A stretch of 64,000 nucleotides of DNA from Palsa-1150 sp036490515. GTDB lineage: Bacteria > Myxococcota_A > Polyangia > Polyangiales > Polyangiaceae. Positions 24,795 to 33,841 of this stretch are shown here, one piece after another. Under the pieces are notes generated by a model. The model saw nothing but the letters and a program-made list of their open reading frames with translations. It was not told the DNA's origin and searched no databases. The position numbers and the translations under genes are program-made. Position 1 is the first letter of the stretch; each line of letters begins with the position of its first letter. The stretch lies in NCBI GenBank assembly GCA_036490515.1, contig DASXDU010000007.1:284620-348619 (forward strand), written 5' to 3'.

Positions 24795-25697
24795 TCAGGG
24801 GAGTAGCCGCAGCTCGACGTCGATGCGGCGGCCGCCGCCGGCGGAGGGGAGGGCGAAGAAGGCCGTGCCGACGTCGCCCGAGAAGCTGCCGCCGCTCAGG
24901 GCGAAGACCTCGCCGTGCAGGCCGTCGTGGACGTCGTCGTGGCCCACGCGGGCGGTGACGCGCAGGTGGGTCGTCGCGCCGCGGGCCACGAAGGTGCGTG
25001 GCCGGAGGAGCGCGAGGGTGCGCTCGATGCCGCGGCGGAGGGCGTCCGAGGGGGCGCCGCCCACGTGCGAGCCGGTGAGGTGGCCGGTGTCGTCGATCGT
25101 GAGGAGCACGTCGGCGGTGCCGGCGCTCCCGAAGGGCACCGATCCCCAGACGCCGTCGGCGCTCGCGGTCTGCGGGAAGGCGCGCGTGAAGGTCGTGGCG
25201 AGGTCCGTCGCGAAGCGGACCCCGACGGCGCCGTAGAGAGAGGGCGGAGCGCCGGCCGCGGCCGCGTGCGAGGAGGCGGGCCGGTCCGCGGGCGACGCGT
25301 GCGCGGCGTGCGTTGCGAGCGCGGCGAGCGCGGCGAGAGTGGCCGGGTGCGCGGGAGGGGAGGGGCTCGCGCCGGGCGTCGGCGGCGTGGGCGGGGTCTC
25401 CTGCGTGTCGAGCGGCGTGTCCTCCGACGGCTCCGCGGGGGCGGGCGAGTCGGCCGGCGGCTCGACGTCGAGCGTCTCGCCGGCGAGCGTCTCGGTGGTC
25501 GGCTCGAAGGCGAGAGGCGTGGCGTCGTGCCGCGGCCGTGTGGCGCCCGCGCCGGCCACGAGGAAGAGGCCCGCGTGCACGGCCGCGCTGAACGCGGCGA
25601 AGGCGAGGAGCGGGGGCGTACGGACGCGGAGCACGGGAGGCTCCAGTTTGGCACCGCGGGAGCCGCGCAGCTTGGGTGTCGCCTCGCCGTGAGGCAC
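24795..25697 (-). CDS. TonB-like protein (energy transducer fold)
   Basis: 300 residues from GTG 25697; GTG 25634 has GGAG 7 bases upstream and would start just before the membrane helix, so it is a strong alternative. One helix (LLAFAAFSAAVHAGLFLVAG) is followed by ~80 Pro/Thr/Glu-rich residues (PPADSPAPAEPSEDTPLDTQ and more), then a C-terminal domain with VLLTIDDTGHLTGSHVGGAP and ALLRPRTFVA. This plan (N-terminal anchor, proline spacer, small C-terminal domain) is that of TonB/TolA-type proteins. No exbB/exbD nearby, so it may borrow them. Convergent with the upstream membrane protein; its start faces malQ. Overlaps the unneeded upstream frame of malQ by ORF only. Confidence 0.65.
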   Translation of the reverse strand: MPHGEATPKLRGSRGAKLEPPVLRVRTPPLLAFAAFSAAVHAGLFLVAGAGATRPRHDATPLAFEPTTETLAGETLDVEPPADSPAPAEPSEDTPLDTQETPPTPPTPGASPSPPAHPATLAALAALATHAAHASPADRPASSHAAAAGAPPSLYGAVGVRFATDLATTFTRAFPQTASADGVWGSVPFGSAGTADVLLTIDDTGHLTGSHVGGAPSDALRRGIERTLALLRPRTFVARGATTHLRVTARVGHDDVHDGLHGEVFALSGGSFSGDVGTAFFALPSAGGGRRIDVELRLLP

Positions 25698-25789
25698 GTT
25701 CGCCTCGCGCGCGGGGCCGGGAGAACGCGCAGCGTCACTCAGACTTGCGTTGCGCGGGGCACGTTCGTCGCTATGGTGCGTCTAGCGCG

Positions 25790-27346
25790 ATGCACAGAAC
25801 AGCCGGGACGGTCCTGCCCCTCTTCTCGCTACGGACGCGCCGGGACTGGGGCATCGGCCAGATCACCGACCTGCCGGCGTGCGCCGCCTGGGTCCGGCGC
25901 GCGGGGCAGCGCCTCCTCCAGATCCTCCCGCCGCAGGAGCTCTCGGCGGGCGAGACGAGCCCCTACGGCGCGCTGACGGCGTTCGGTCTCGACCCGATCT
26001 ACGTCGACGTCGAGGCCATCGCGGATCTCGACGCGGCCGCGATCGACGGGGCCCTCGGGGCCGAGGGGAAGGCGACGCTCGACCGCGTGCGCTCCGCGCC
26101 GAGCATCGACTACGAGGCGGTCCGCTCGCTCAAGACGCGCGCCGTGAAGGCGGCGTTCGAGCGCTTCCACGAGCGCGAGTGGGCGCGGGAGACGCCGCGG
26201 GCGAAGGCGCTCGCCGCGTTCCGCAAGCGCGAGGGCGCGTGGCTCGACGACCTGGCGCTCTACACGGTGCTCCGCGAGTCGCACGCGGGCTGGGGCTGGA
26301 GCACGTGGCCGGAAGGGGAGCGGGACCGCGACGAACGCGCGCTCGAGGCCGCGCGCACGCGCGACGGCAAGCGGCTCCTCGAGGTCGCGTACGTGCAGTG
26401 GACGCTCCTCGAGCAGTGGGACGCGGCGCGCGCGAAGATGCGCGAGCTCGGCGTGGAGCTCATGGGGGATCTCCCGTTCGTCGTCGGCGTCGAGAGCGCC
26501 GACGTGTGGTCGCACGCGTCGCAGTTCCAGATGCACCTGTCGCTCGGGGCGCCGCCGGACGCCTACTCGTCCGAGGGCCAGGACTGGGGCCTGCCTCCCT
26601 ACGACTGGCTCGCGATGGAGGCCGACGATCTCGCGTGGATCCGGGCGCGGACCCGGCACGCGGCGCGCCTCTACGACCGCTTCCGGCTCGACCACGCGGT
26701 GGGCTACTTCCGCCAGTGGGTGAAGCGCCGCGAGGCGGGGGCTCGCGGGCACTTCGATCCGGAGGGGATGGACGCGCAGTGCGCCCGGGGCAGGCGCGTC
26801 CTCGGCGCCATCCTCGAGGAGGTCTCGCGCGGCAGCCAGGTCGAGCCTCCGCGCGCCCTGGCCGAGGACCTCGGCGTCATCCCGGACTTCGTGCGCCAGA
26901 TCCTGCGGGAGCTCGGGATGCCCGGCTACCGCGTGCTCCCCTGGGAGAGGGACGACCACGGGTTCCGCGATCCGCACGCCTTCCCGGCGGAGAGCATCGT
27001 GTCGTGGAGCACGCACGACACGGCGCCGATCGTGTCGTGGTGGGGCGAGCTCCCCGAGTGGGACCGCGAGGCCCTCGCCAGGCGCGCGGGCGTCGACCCG
27101 TCGATGGACGAGCGCGCGCGCACCCTCGCCCTCCTCCGCGATCTCTACGGCGCGAGCTCGAACCTCGCGCTCGTCCTCGCCCAGGAGCTCCTCGGCCTGC
27201 CGGAGCGCATCAACACGCCCGCGACGGTGGGGGCGCAGAACTGGAGCTGGCGCCTTCCGCGGCCCATCGAGGACCTCGAGGCGGACGCCGGCGTCAGCGC
27301 GCGGCTCGAGGCGGTGCGAAGTCTCGTGGAGGCGTCGGGTCGATAG
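25790..27346 (+). CDS. malQ: 4-alpha-glucanotransferase (amylomaltase)
   Basis: ATG 25790 (MHRTAGTVLPLFSLRTRRDW) gives 518 residues, normal for MalQ. The frame is open upstream to 25676, but that part is not homologous in composition. Family marks: the N-terminal GIGQITDLPACAAWVRRAGQ with ILPPQELSAGETSPYGALTA; the catalytic RLDHAVGYFRQWV (nucleophile Asp); AEDLGVIP with the acid/base Glu; and SWSTHDT near the C-terminus (transition-state Asp). It transfers 4-alpha-glucan segments between malto-oligosaccharides, linking glycogen breakdown products to glucose. The glgX gene follows 30 bases downstream, so the two form one functional unit for glycogen/maltodextrin use. Confidence 0.93.
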   Translation: MHRTAGTVLPLFSLRTRRDWGIGQITDLPACAAWVRRAGQRLLQILPPQELSAGETSPYGALTAFGLDPIYVDVEAIADLDAAAIDGALGAEGKATLDRVRSAPSIDYEAVRSLKTRAVKAAFERFHEREWARETPRAKALAAFRKREGAWLDDLALYTVLRESHAGWGWSTWPEGERDRDERALEAARTRDGKRLLEVAYVQWTLLEQWDAARAKMRELGVELMGDLPFVVGVESADVWSHASQFQMHLSLGAPPDAYSSEGQDWGLPPYDWLAMEADDLAWIRARTRHAARLYDRFRLDHAVGYFRQWVKRREAGARGHFDPEGMDAQCARGRRVLGAILEEVSRGSQVEPPRALAEDLGVIPDFVRQILRELGMPGYRVLPWERDDHGFRDPHAFPAESIVSWSTHDTAPIVSWWGELPEWDREALARRAGVDPSMDERARTLALLRDLYGASSNLALVLAQELLGLPERINTPATVGAQNWSWRLPRPIEDLEADAGVSARLEAVRSLVEASGR

Positions 27347-27376
27347 TCTGGCATAGTCGACCGCCTCTCGAGCGAG

Positions 27377-29458
27377 ATGCAGATCGAACCCGGCAGCTTC
27401 CACCCCCTGGGCGCGACGTGGGACGGGCGGGGCGTCAACTTCGCCCTCTTCAGCGAGCACGCGACCGGCGTGGAGCTGTGCCTCTTCGACGAGCAGGGCC
27501 GCGAGACGCGGCTCCCCGTCCCGTGGCGCAGCTTCTACGTCTGGAACGCCTACGTCCCGGGGATCAAGCCCGGGCAGCGCTACGGCTGGCGCGTGCACGG
27601 GCCGTACGATCCCGCCAAGGGGCACCGCTTCGACGCGAGCAGGCTCCTGGTCGACCCGTACGCGCGCGCGCTCGACGGCGCGGTCGACCTGCACGGCCCG
27701 GTGTTCGTGCCGCCCGAGGGGAAGGACGACGCGGCGTTCAAGCCCAAGGCGCTCGTCGTCGACCCGAGCTTCGACTGGGGCGACGAGCCGCGGCGGCGCG
27801 TGTCGTGGCAGGACACCGTCGTCTACGAGCTCCACGTGAAGGGGTTCACCCAGCTCCACCCGAAGGTGCCCGAGGCGCTGCGCGGCACCTACCTCGGGCT
27901 CGCCTCCGACGCGACGCTCCGGCACTTCCAGGAGCTCGGGGTCACGACCGTGGAGCTCATGCCCGTGCACGAGCACCTCGACGAGGCGAGCCTCGCGGCG
28001 CGCGGCCGCACGAACTACTGGGGGTACAGCACGCTCGCGTACTTCGCGCCCGACCGCCGGTTCGCGACCAAGGGCGGCGACGCCGTTCGCGAGTTCAAGG
28101 AGATGGTCAAGCGCGTCCACTCCGCGGGGCTCGAGGTCGTGCTCGACGTCGTCTACAACCACTCGTGCGAGGGCGACGAGCTCGGGCCGACGGTCTCGTT
28201 CCGCGGGGTCGACAACCACGTCTACTACCGCCTCTCGCCGAAGGACCTCGCCGACTACGTCGACTACACGGGGTGCGGCAACACGCTCGACGCGACGCAC
28301 CCGCAGGTCCTCAAGCTCGTGACCGACAGCCTGCGCTACTGGGTGCAGGAGATGCACGTCGACGGCTTCCGCTTCGACCTCGCGCCGGCGCTCGCGCGCG
28401 CGACCGACGGCGACGTCGACCGCATCGCGTCCTTCTTCGCCGTCGTGCACCAGGACCCCATCCTCTCCCGCACGAAGCTCATCGCCGAGCCGTGGGACGT
28501 CGGCGCGGGCGGCTACCAGGTCGGGAACTTCCCGCTCCTCTGGTCGGAGTGGAACGGGCGCTTCCGCGACTCGGTGCGGTCGTTCTGGCGGGGCGACGTG
28601 GGGGCGGTCGGCGATCTCGGGACGCGCCTCACCGGGTCGAGCGATCTGTTCGCCGACGACGGGCGCCACCCGCAGGCGAGCATCAACCTCGTGACGGCCC
28701 ACGACGGCTTCACGCTGCGCGACCTCGTGAGCTACGCCGGAAAGCACAACGAGGCGAACGGCGAGGGCAACCACGACGGCCTCGACGAGAACCTGAGCCA
28801 GAACTGCGGCGTCGAGGGCGAGACGCAGGACGCGGCCGTCCTCGCGCGGCGGCGGACGATCGCGCGGAGCCTCCTCGCGACGATGTTCCTGTCCCAGGGG
28901 ATCCCGATGCTCGAGATGGGCGACGAGCTCTGGAGGACGCAGCGCGGGAACAACAACCCGTACTGCCAGGACTCGGAGCTCACGTGGGTCGACTGGAGCG
29001 GGGGGCCCGACGCGCGCGGGATGCTCGACTTCGTCCGCGCGCTGGCGGCCCTGCGCCGCCGCCACCCCGCGTTCCGCAGGCAGGAGTTCCTCCGCGGCGA
29101 GCGCGTGGGGGCGAGCCGCGGGAAGGACGTCACCTGGCTGCGCACCGACGGGCGCGAGATGACGGGCGAGGACTGGAGCGATCCCGAGCAGGCGGTCGTC
29201 GCGTTCCGCCTCGACGGCGACGCGATCGACGGCGCGCCCGGGCACCTGCGCACGCACGACGACTCGTTCCTCGTCCTGATGAACGGGGAGGGGCACGCCG
29301 TGCGTTTCGTCGCCCCGCCGCCGGAGCTCGGGCTGGCGTGGCGGGTGGTCGTCGAGACGTCGGAGGCGCCGCGCGCCGGCGTCGTCGTGCGCGCCGGCGA
29401 TCCGATCGAGCTCGTGGCGGGGTCGCTCGTCGCGCTGGTCCAGGCAGACGACGCCTGA
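27377..29458 (+). CDS. glgX: glycogen debranching enzyme (isoamylase-type)
   Basis: 693 residues from ATG 27377. Residues 1-130 are a CBM48-like beta domain (PGSFHPLGATWDGRGVNFAL). The GH13 barrel has all four conserved regions: DVVYNHS, GFRFDLAPAL with the nucleophile Asp, IAEPWDVGAG with the acid/base Glu, and LVTAHDGFTL with the third Asp. The loop CGNTLDATHPQVLKLVTDSL is characteristic of GlgX rather than of branching enzymes. It removes alpha-1,6 branches from glycogen limit dextrin, feeding linear maltodextrins to the adjacent MalQ. Length is typical. The short gap (30 bases) to malQ suggests a shared transcript. Confidence 0.95.
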   Translation: MQIEPGSFHPLGATWDGRGVNFALFSEHATGVELCLFDEQGRETRLPVPWRSFYVWNAYVPGIKPGQRYGWRVHGPYDPAKGHRFDASRLLVDPYARALDGAVDLHGPVFVPPEGKDDAAFKPKALVVDPSFDWGDEPRRRVSWQDTVVYELHVKGFTQLHPKVPEALRGTYLGLASDATLRHFQELGVTTVELMPVHEHLDEASLAARGRTNYWGYSTLAYFAPDRRFATKGGDAVREFKEMVKRVHSAGLEVVLDVVYNHSCEGDELGPTVSFRGVDNHVYYRLSPKDLADYVDYTGCGNTLDATHPQVLKLVTDSLRYWVQEMHVDGFRFDLAPALARATDGDVDRIASFFAVVHQDPILSRTKLIAEPWDVGAGGYQVGNFPLLWSEWNGRFRDSVRSFWRGDVGAVGDLGTRLTGSSDLFADDGRHPQASINLVTAHDGFTLRDLVSYAGKHNEANGEGNHDGLDENLSQNCGVEGETQDAAVLARRRTIARSLLATMFLSQGIPMLEMGDELWRTQRGNNNPYCQDSELTWVDWSGGPDARGMLDFVRALAALRRRHPAFRRQEFLRGERVGASRGKDVTWLRTDGREMTGEDWSDPEQAVVAFRLDGDAIDGAPGHLRTHDDSFLVLMNGEGHAVRFVAPPPELGLAWRVVVETSEAPRAGVVVRAGDPIELVAGSLVALVQADDA

Positions 29459-29508
29459 CTCGCGCCCGACGAGAGGCCGCCCGGGCGAGCGCCAGGCGGC
29501 CCCGGAGA

Positions 29509-30675
29509 TCAGCCGCGGATGGCCTTGAGGGGCGACGTGCGGGCGGCGCGGACGGCAGGGAAGAAGCCCCCGACGATGCCCATCCCGCACGCGAAGAGGA
29601 GCGCGATGCCGATGATCCTGGGCGTCGGGTCGAACGAGAAGACGATCTCCGACCAGCTGGCCATGTTGACCATCGAGAAGCGCACGAACGACATGGCGAG
29701 CGACGCGACCGCGCCGATCGCGCCGCCGATGGTGGCGAGCACGATGGCCTCGAAGAGGAACGACGCGAGGACGCTCGACCGGGAGAAGCCGAGCGCGCGC
29801 AGCGTGCCGATCTCGCGCTGCCGGTTCGCGACGGCGGCGTACATCGTGATGGTCGCGCCGATCATCGCGCCGATCGCGAAGAAGATGGAGACCACGGTCC
29901 CGAGCGCGCCGACGAAGAGCGAGGCGCCCTCGGACTGCTTCTCGTAGAAGGCGGTCTCGCGGAGGGCCTGGAGGCCCAGGCGCTTGTCGTTCTCGACCCC
30001 CGCGCGGAACGCGTCGAACTTGCTCGGCGAGTCGAGGCGCACGCGGACGCTCGAGACGGCCCCCTTCCGCCCGTAGGCGTCGCTCAGGAGGTCGCGGTCG
30101 ACCCAGATCTCCGACTCGTAGGCCGAGCCGCCCGCGTCGAACACGCCGACGACCTTCACGGGGCGGTTCTTCTTGATGTCGAAGCTCTGGTCGAGGTCGA
30201 CCCCCTTGATGCGCCCGCGGATGCGCGAGCCGACGAGGGCCTCGTCGGTCCCGGCCTTCGGCGCGCGGCCCGCGACGATGTGCACCTCGGGACGGAACGC
30301 CATCACGTCGTCGGTCACGCCGCGGATGGAGACGTTGGTCACGCCGTCGGTGCCGAGCTTCTCCATCGCGCCGACCACGACCACCTCGGCCACGCCGTCG
30401 GGCTGCCCGCGCTCGTTGGTCTTCACGCCGGGAGCCGCGAAGATGAGCGGGACGCTCGACGTCTCGATCACGCTCCCGAGCTCCGCGTCGCTCCCCATGC
30501 GGAGCACGATCGCGTTCTCGGGCCGGCCGGCCGACCCGAGCGTCTTCTTGATGCCGGCCGTGAGCATGAGCGCCGACGCGAGCACGAAGACGACGAGCGC
30601 GATGCCCGCCGCGGTGGCCACGGTGGTCGCCTTGCGGACCGCGAGGCTCCGCACGTTGTAGCGCAGCGGGATCAT
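29509..30675 (-). CDS. FtsX-like permease, second permease of the export operon
   Basis: 388 residues from ATG 30675, which overlaps the stop of the preceding permease by 4 bases (ATGA). Plan of a MacB/FtsX permease: an N-terminal helix (ATTVATAAGIALVVFVLASA), a ~200-residue extracytoplasmic domain with strand-rich GVAEVVVVGAMEKLGT, and three C-terminal helices (GTVVSIFFAIGAMIGATITM; IVLATIGGAIGAVASLAMSF; IIGIALLFACGMGIVGGFFP). The last is followed by AVRAARTSPLKAIRG, the FtsX ending. It has the same length as its partner permease, so the two probably form a heterodimer driven by the ATPase at 31835. Substrate unknown. Confidence 0.9.
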   Translation of the reverse strand: MIPLRYNVRSLAVRKATTVATAAGIALVVFVLASALMLTAGIKKTLGSAGRPENAIVLRMGSDAELGSVIETSSVPLIFAAPGVKTNERGQPDGVAEVVVVGAMEKLGTDGVTNVSIRGVTDDVMAFRPEVHIVAGRAPKAGTDEALVGSRIRGRIKGVDLDQSFDIKKNRPVKVVGVFDAGGSAYESEIWVDRDLLSDAYGRKGAVSSVRVRLDSPSKFDAFRAGVENDKRLGLQALRETAFYEKQSEGASLFVGALGTVVSIFFAIGAMIGATITMYAAVANRQREIGTLRALGFSRSSVLASFLFEAIVLATIGGAIGAVASLAMSFVRFSMVNMASWSEIVFSFDPTPRIIGIALLFACGMGIVGGFFPAVRAARTSPLKAIRG

Positions 30676-31838
30676 GCGACCCTCCGGATGGCGTCGACGA
30701 CGTGGAGCTTCGACCCGCGCCAGGCGGGCAGCGCGGACGCCACCGCGCCGAGCAGGGCCGCGAGCCCGAACCCGAGGAGCATGTTCGCGGGCTCGAGGCG
30801 GAAGTAGGGGAAGAAGCCGCCCATGTTCTCCTCGATGAAGCGGCCGAAGCCGAGGTTGATGAGCGGCCACGCGAGGAGCAGGCCGAGGACCCCGCCGAGG
30901 ACCCCCATCGCGAGCGACTCGCCCACGATCCAGATGGCGACGTGCCGCGGGAGGAAGCCGATGGCGCGGAGCACGCCGTACTCGCTCGTGCGCTCGCGGA
31001 CGCCCATCGCGATCGTGTTGCCGATGATGAGCGTCATGATGACGAGGATGACGCACGAGATGATGTTCATCGCCTTCAGGATGGCCGAGAACATCGCGAG
31101 GAAGGACGAGTTGAAGCTGCGCTCGTCCTGCGAGAGCGTGGGCGTCTCGCGGTCGTCGAAGATCTTGTCGAGGCCGACGCCGATGTCGGCCACGTGCGCC
31201 GGGTCGTCGACGCGGCTCACGATCCAGCCGACCTGGTCGCGCCGCTCGGGGGGGAGCGAGTCGTTCACGTAGTCCCAGTGGAAGAGGAACGTCGAGCGGT
31301 CGACCGACCGCGCCGTCGCCTCGTAGATGGCGTCGATGTTCATCTGCCAGTCGCCCGGGTAGATGCCGCTCTGGAGGATGACCTTGTCGCCGACCTTCCA
31401 CCCCATCTTGCGGGCGAGCACGTCGCCGACGATGGCGCCCTGCTTGTCGTGCTTCCACGTCTCGAGCTGGTCGGGCGGGACCTTCATCTCGTCGTAGACC
31501 TGGAAGTAGGTCGACGGGTCGACCGCGAGGGCCGCGAAGAACTCGCGGTCGTGCTTCGGGTCCTTTCCGCCGAACCAGTTGGCCCACGTCACGGCCTTCA
31601 CGTGCGGCGCGTTGCGTACGTCCTCGACGTAGCGCTTCGGCAGCGTCATCACGAAGGTGACCTTGTGGCGCGTGACCACGCGGTCCTTCGCGGCCCACTC
31701 GGCGCCGCTCGCCCACGCCCAGACGACCGTGCGGAGGAGCAGGAACGCCGTGATCGCGATCGCGACGCCGAACGCCGTGAGCACGACGCGGAACCGGTTG
31801 CGGGCGAGGTTTCGAACCGCGAGGCCGACGAGGGTCAT
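30672..31838 (-). CDS. FtsX-like permease, first permease of the export operon
   Basis: 388 residues starting MTLVGLAVRNLARNRFRVVL, the basic RNLxRNRxR opening of MacB-type permeases. ATG 31838 overlaps the ATPase stop by 4 bases. The soluble domain holds FWGGKDPKHD-type acidic loops and HFDW-rich stretches (sequence near residues 90-250). Three C-terminal helices follow (IISCVILVIMTLIIGNTIAM; AIWIVGESLAMGVLGGVLGL; MLLGFGLAALLGAVASALPA), with GVRERTSEYGVLRAIGFLPR between the first two, the typical coupling helix to the ATPase. It ends RGSKLHVVDAIRRVA. Likely exports a lipoprotein, peptide or toxic compound with its paralogous partner. Confidence 0.9.
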   Translation of the reverse strand: MTLVGLAVRNLARNRFRVVLTAFGVAIAITAFLLLRTVVWAWASGAEWAAKDRVVTRHKVTFVMTLPKRYVEDVRNAPHVKAVTWANWFGGKDPKHDREFFAALAVDPSTYFQVYDEMKVPPDQLETWKHDKQGAIVGDVLARKMGWKVGDKVILQSGIYPGDWQMNIDAIYEATARSVDRSTFLFHWDYVNDSLPPERRDQVGWIVSRVDDPAHVADIGVGLDKIFDDRETPTLSQDERSFNSSFLAMFSAILKAMNIISCVILVIMTLIIGNTIAMGVRERTSEYGVLRAIGFLPRHVAIWIVGESLAMGVLGGVLGLLLAWPLINLGFGRFIEENMGGFFPYFRLEPANMLLGFGLAALLGAVASALPAWRGSKLHVVDAIRRVA

Positions 31839-32515
31839 GAGACGAGCTTCCCCTTGTCGAGGCGGCGGATGATCTTCGCGCGCTCGGCCGCGGCCGGATC
31901 GTGCGTGACCATGAGGATGGTCTTTCCGAGGTCGGTGTTCAGCTTGTCGAGCAGGCCGAGGATCTCGTCGGCGGACTTGCGATCGAGGTCGCCCGTGGGC
32001 TCGTCGGCGACGATGATGGTCGGGTCGTTGACGATGGCGCGCGCGATGGCGACGCGCTGCTCCTGCCCGCCGGAGAGCTGCCGCGGGTAGTGCTGCATCC
32101 GGTCCTCGAGGCCGACGACGCGGAGGGCCGTCTGCGCGCGCTTCTTGCGCTCCGCGGAGCCGAGGCTCGTGAGCAGGAGCGGGAGCTCGACGTTCTCGAG
32201 CGCCGTGAGCACCGGCAGGAGGTTGTACGACTGGAAGACGAACCCGAGCGTGCTCGCGCGCCACTTGGCGAGCGGGCCTTCGCCGAGGCCCTCGAGGCGC
32301 TTGCCGGCCACCTCGACGCTGCCGGACGACGGCCGGTCGAGCCCCGCGATGAGGTTGAGGAGCGTCGTCTTGCCGGAGCCCGACGGGCCCATGAGCGCCT
32401 CGTAGGACGCGCCGGGCACGTCGAGGTCGAGGCCCTCGAGCACCGGCACCGACTCCCCGCCGCGCGTGTACGCCTTCGACACGCCCCGAAGCTTCACGAT
32501 CGACTCGTCACCCAT
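31835..32515 (-). CDS. ABC transporter ATPase (MacB/LolD-like)
   Basis: 226 residues from ATG 32515 (MGDESIVKLRGVSKAYTRGG), shorter than the open frame to 32902. All ATP-binding motifs are intact: Walker A GPSGSGKTTL (near 43-52), Q-loop FVFQSYNLLP, signature LSGGQEQRVAIARA, Walker B IIVADEPTGDLD and the switch His in VTHD. It powers the two FtsX-like permeases downstream. Start codon shares one base with the stop of the adaptor gene (TGATG), and its stop overlaps the first permease, so the four genes are one coupled operon in the order adaptor, ATPase, permease, permease. This order is that of MacAB-like tripartite exporters. Confidence 0.95.
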   Translation of the reverse strand: MGDESIVKLRGVSKAYTRGGESVPVLEGLDLDVPGASYEALMGPSGSGKTTLLNLIAGLDRPSSGSVEVAGKRLEGLGEGPLAKWRASTLGFVFQSYNLLPVLTALENVELPLLLTSLGSAERKKRAQTALRVVGLEDRMQHYPRQLSGGQEQRVAIARAIVNDPTIIVADEPTGDLDRKSADEILGLLDKLNTDLGKTILMVTHDPAAAERAKIIRRLDKGKLVS

Positions 32516-33744
32516 CACGGGCTCCTCTCCTTGATCTGCTGCCCGTCCGCCAGCGTCGCCGGCGGCTGGCTCACGAGCTTCGTCCCGGGCGCCGGCCCGT
32601 CCTTCAGCTCGAACCCGTCGCCGAACGGGGCGCCGAGCGTGACCGGTACCATCCGGACGCTCCCCTGGTCGACGACGAAGACGACCTTCGCCCCCGCGCG
32701 GTCGACGACCGCGGACCCGGGGACCACGTGCTTCGGCGGCTCCTTCAGCTGCTTCTCGTCGAGCGCCGCCTGGAGAAACGACACGCGCGCCGCCATCTCC
32801 GGCAAGACCGTGTCGTCGCGATCGAGGAAGCGCACCTTCACCGTGGCGGACGCCTTGGCGCGATTGAGCTGCGGCGCGACCTCGACGACCTCGCCGCGCC
32901 ACCGCTTGTCGGGGTACGCGTCGAGGACGATCTCGCAGGGGCCGCCCTTCTTGACGAGGTGAAGGCGCCCCTCGGGCACGTCGGTCTCGACGACGATGGA
33001 CGAGAAGTCCGCGATCTTCGCCATCGACGTGCCGGGGGAGACCACGTCCCCCGGGAGGAGCGGCTTGCTGATGACCGTCCCGTCGATCGGCGAGCGGATG
33101 GTCGTGTTGGCGAGGTTGGTCGCGAGCGCGTTGACCTCGGCCTGGGCGGCCACGACGTCGGCGTCGGCGGCGCGCACCTGCTCCTCGAGGGACTTGGCGC
33201 GCGCGGTGAGGTCGTCGGCCGTGGCCTGCGAGACGGCGCCCGTGTCGGCGAGGCGCTTCTCGCGGTCACGCTGCAGCACGATCTCCGCGAGCTGGGCCCG
33301 CGCCGTCGCCGCCCGTGCCCTCGCCGCCGCGACCCGCGCCTGGGCGCTCGCCACCGCGACGCGCTGGTCGCTCGGGTCGAGCTCGAAGAGGACCTGCCCC
33401 GTCTTGACGACGCTCCCCTCCTGCACGCTCGCCTTCTCGACGCGGCCCACGAGCTTGGACGAGAGGTCGACCTGCACCTGCGGGACGACGTAGCCCGTGG
33501 ACGTGAGCTGCACCTGCGCCTGCGCGGGAGAGACGAGCGCCACCTCGGTGAAGGTGACCTCCGTCTTGAAGAGCTTCGCCTCGAGCTGCGGCGCCTCGAG
33601 CCGCCACGCCACGAAGGCGCCGGCGCCGACGAGCGCGAGGACGGCGACCCAGAGCAGGACCTTCCCCCCCGAGCGCGTGGGGGCGGCGTGTCGGTCGATC
33701 CGCAGCGATGCGAGATCGGAGGCGAGACGGTCGTCGGTCCCCAT
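32515..33744 (-). CDS. periplasmic adaptor (HlyD/RND type) of the exporter
   Basis: 409 residues from ATG 33744. An N-terminal anchor (VLLWVAVLALVGAGAFVAWR) is followed by a split lipoyl domain (GYVVPQVQVDLSSKLVGRVE ... TTIRSPIDGTVISKPLLPGD). Between its halves lies a long Ala/Arg-rich coiled-coil hairpin (~135-230) and after it beta-barrel and membrane-proximal domains (GSAVVDRAGAKVVFVVDQGS). This is the MacA/HlyD layout that links the inner-membrane ABC permeases to an outer-membrane channel. No TolC-like gene is in the window. Divergent from amt, with a 97-base shared spacer. First gene of the coupled operon. Confidence 0.92.
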   Translation of the reverse strand: MGTDDRLASDLASLRIDRHAAPTRSGGKVLLWVAVLALVGAGAFVAWRLEAPQLEAKLFKTEVTFTEVALVSPAQAQVQLTSTGYVVPQVQVDLSSKLVGRVEKASVQEGSVVKTGQVLFELDPSDQRVAVASAQARVAAARARAATARAQLAEIVLQRDREKRLADTGAVSQATADDLTARAKSLEEQVRAADADVVAAQAEVNALATNLANTTIRSPIDGTVISKPLLPGDVVSPGTSMAKIADFSSIVVETDVPEGRLHLVKKGGPCEIVLDAYPDKRWRGEVVEVAPQLNRAKASATVKVRFLDRDDTVLPEMAARVSFLQAALDEKQLKEPPKHVVPGSAVVDRAGAKVVFVVDQGSVRMVPVTLGAPFGDGFELKDGPAPGTKLVSQPPATLADGQQIKERSP

Positions 33745-33841
33745 GAGCGGCGCCCAGCATAGCGATGCACCACCCCCGCTGCACGTTGCGAATACCCGCG
33801 CGAAACGTCGTCGAAACAGGCGAGCGGTAGGCAGGAGATCC

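Noticed and set aside
25829..30807. Frames of 1253 (minus) and 1642 (plus) residues across malQ, glgX and the permease
   Set aside because: Both are out-of-frame shadows of recognised genes; high GC removes stop codons. Neither has a motif or normal composition.
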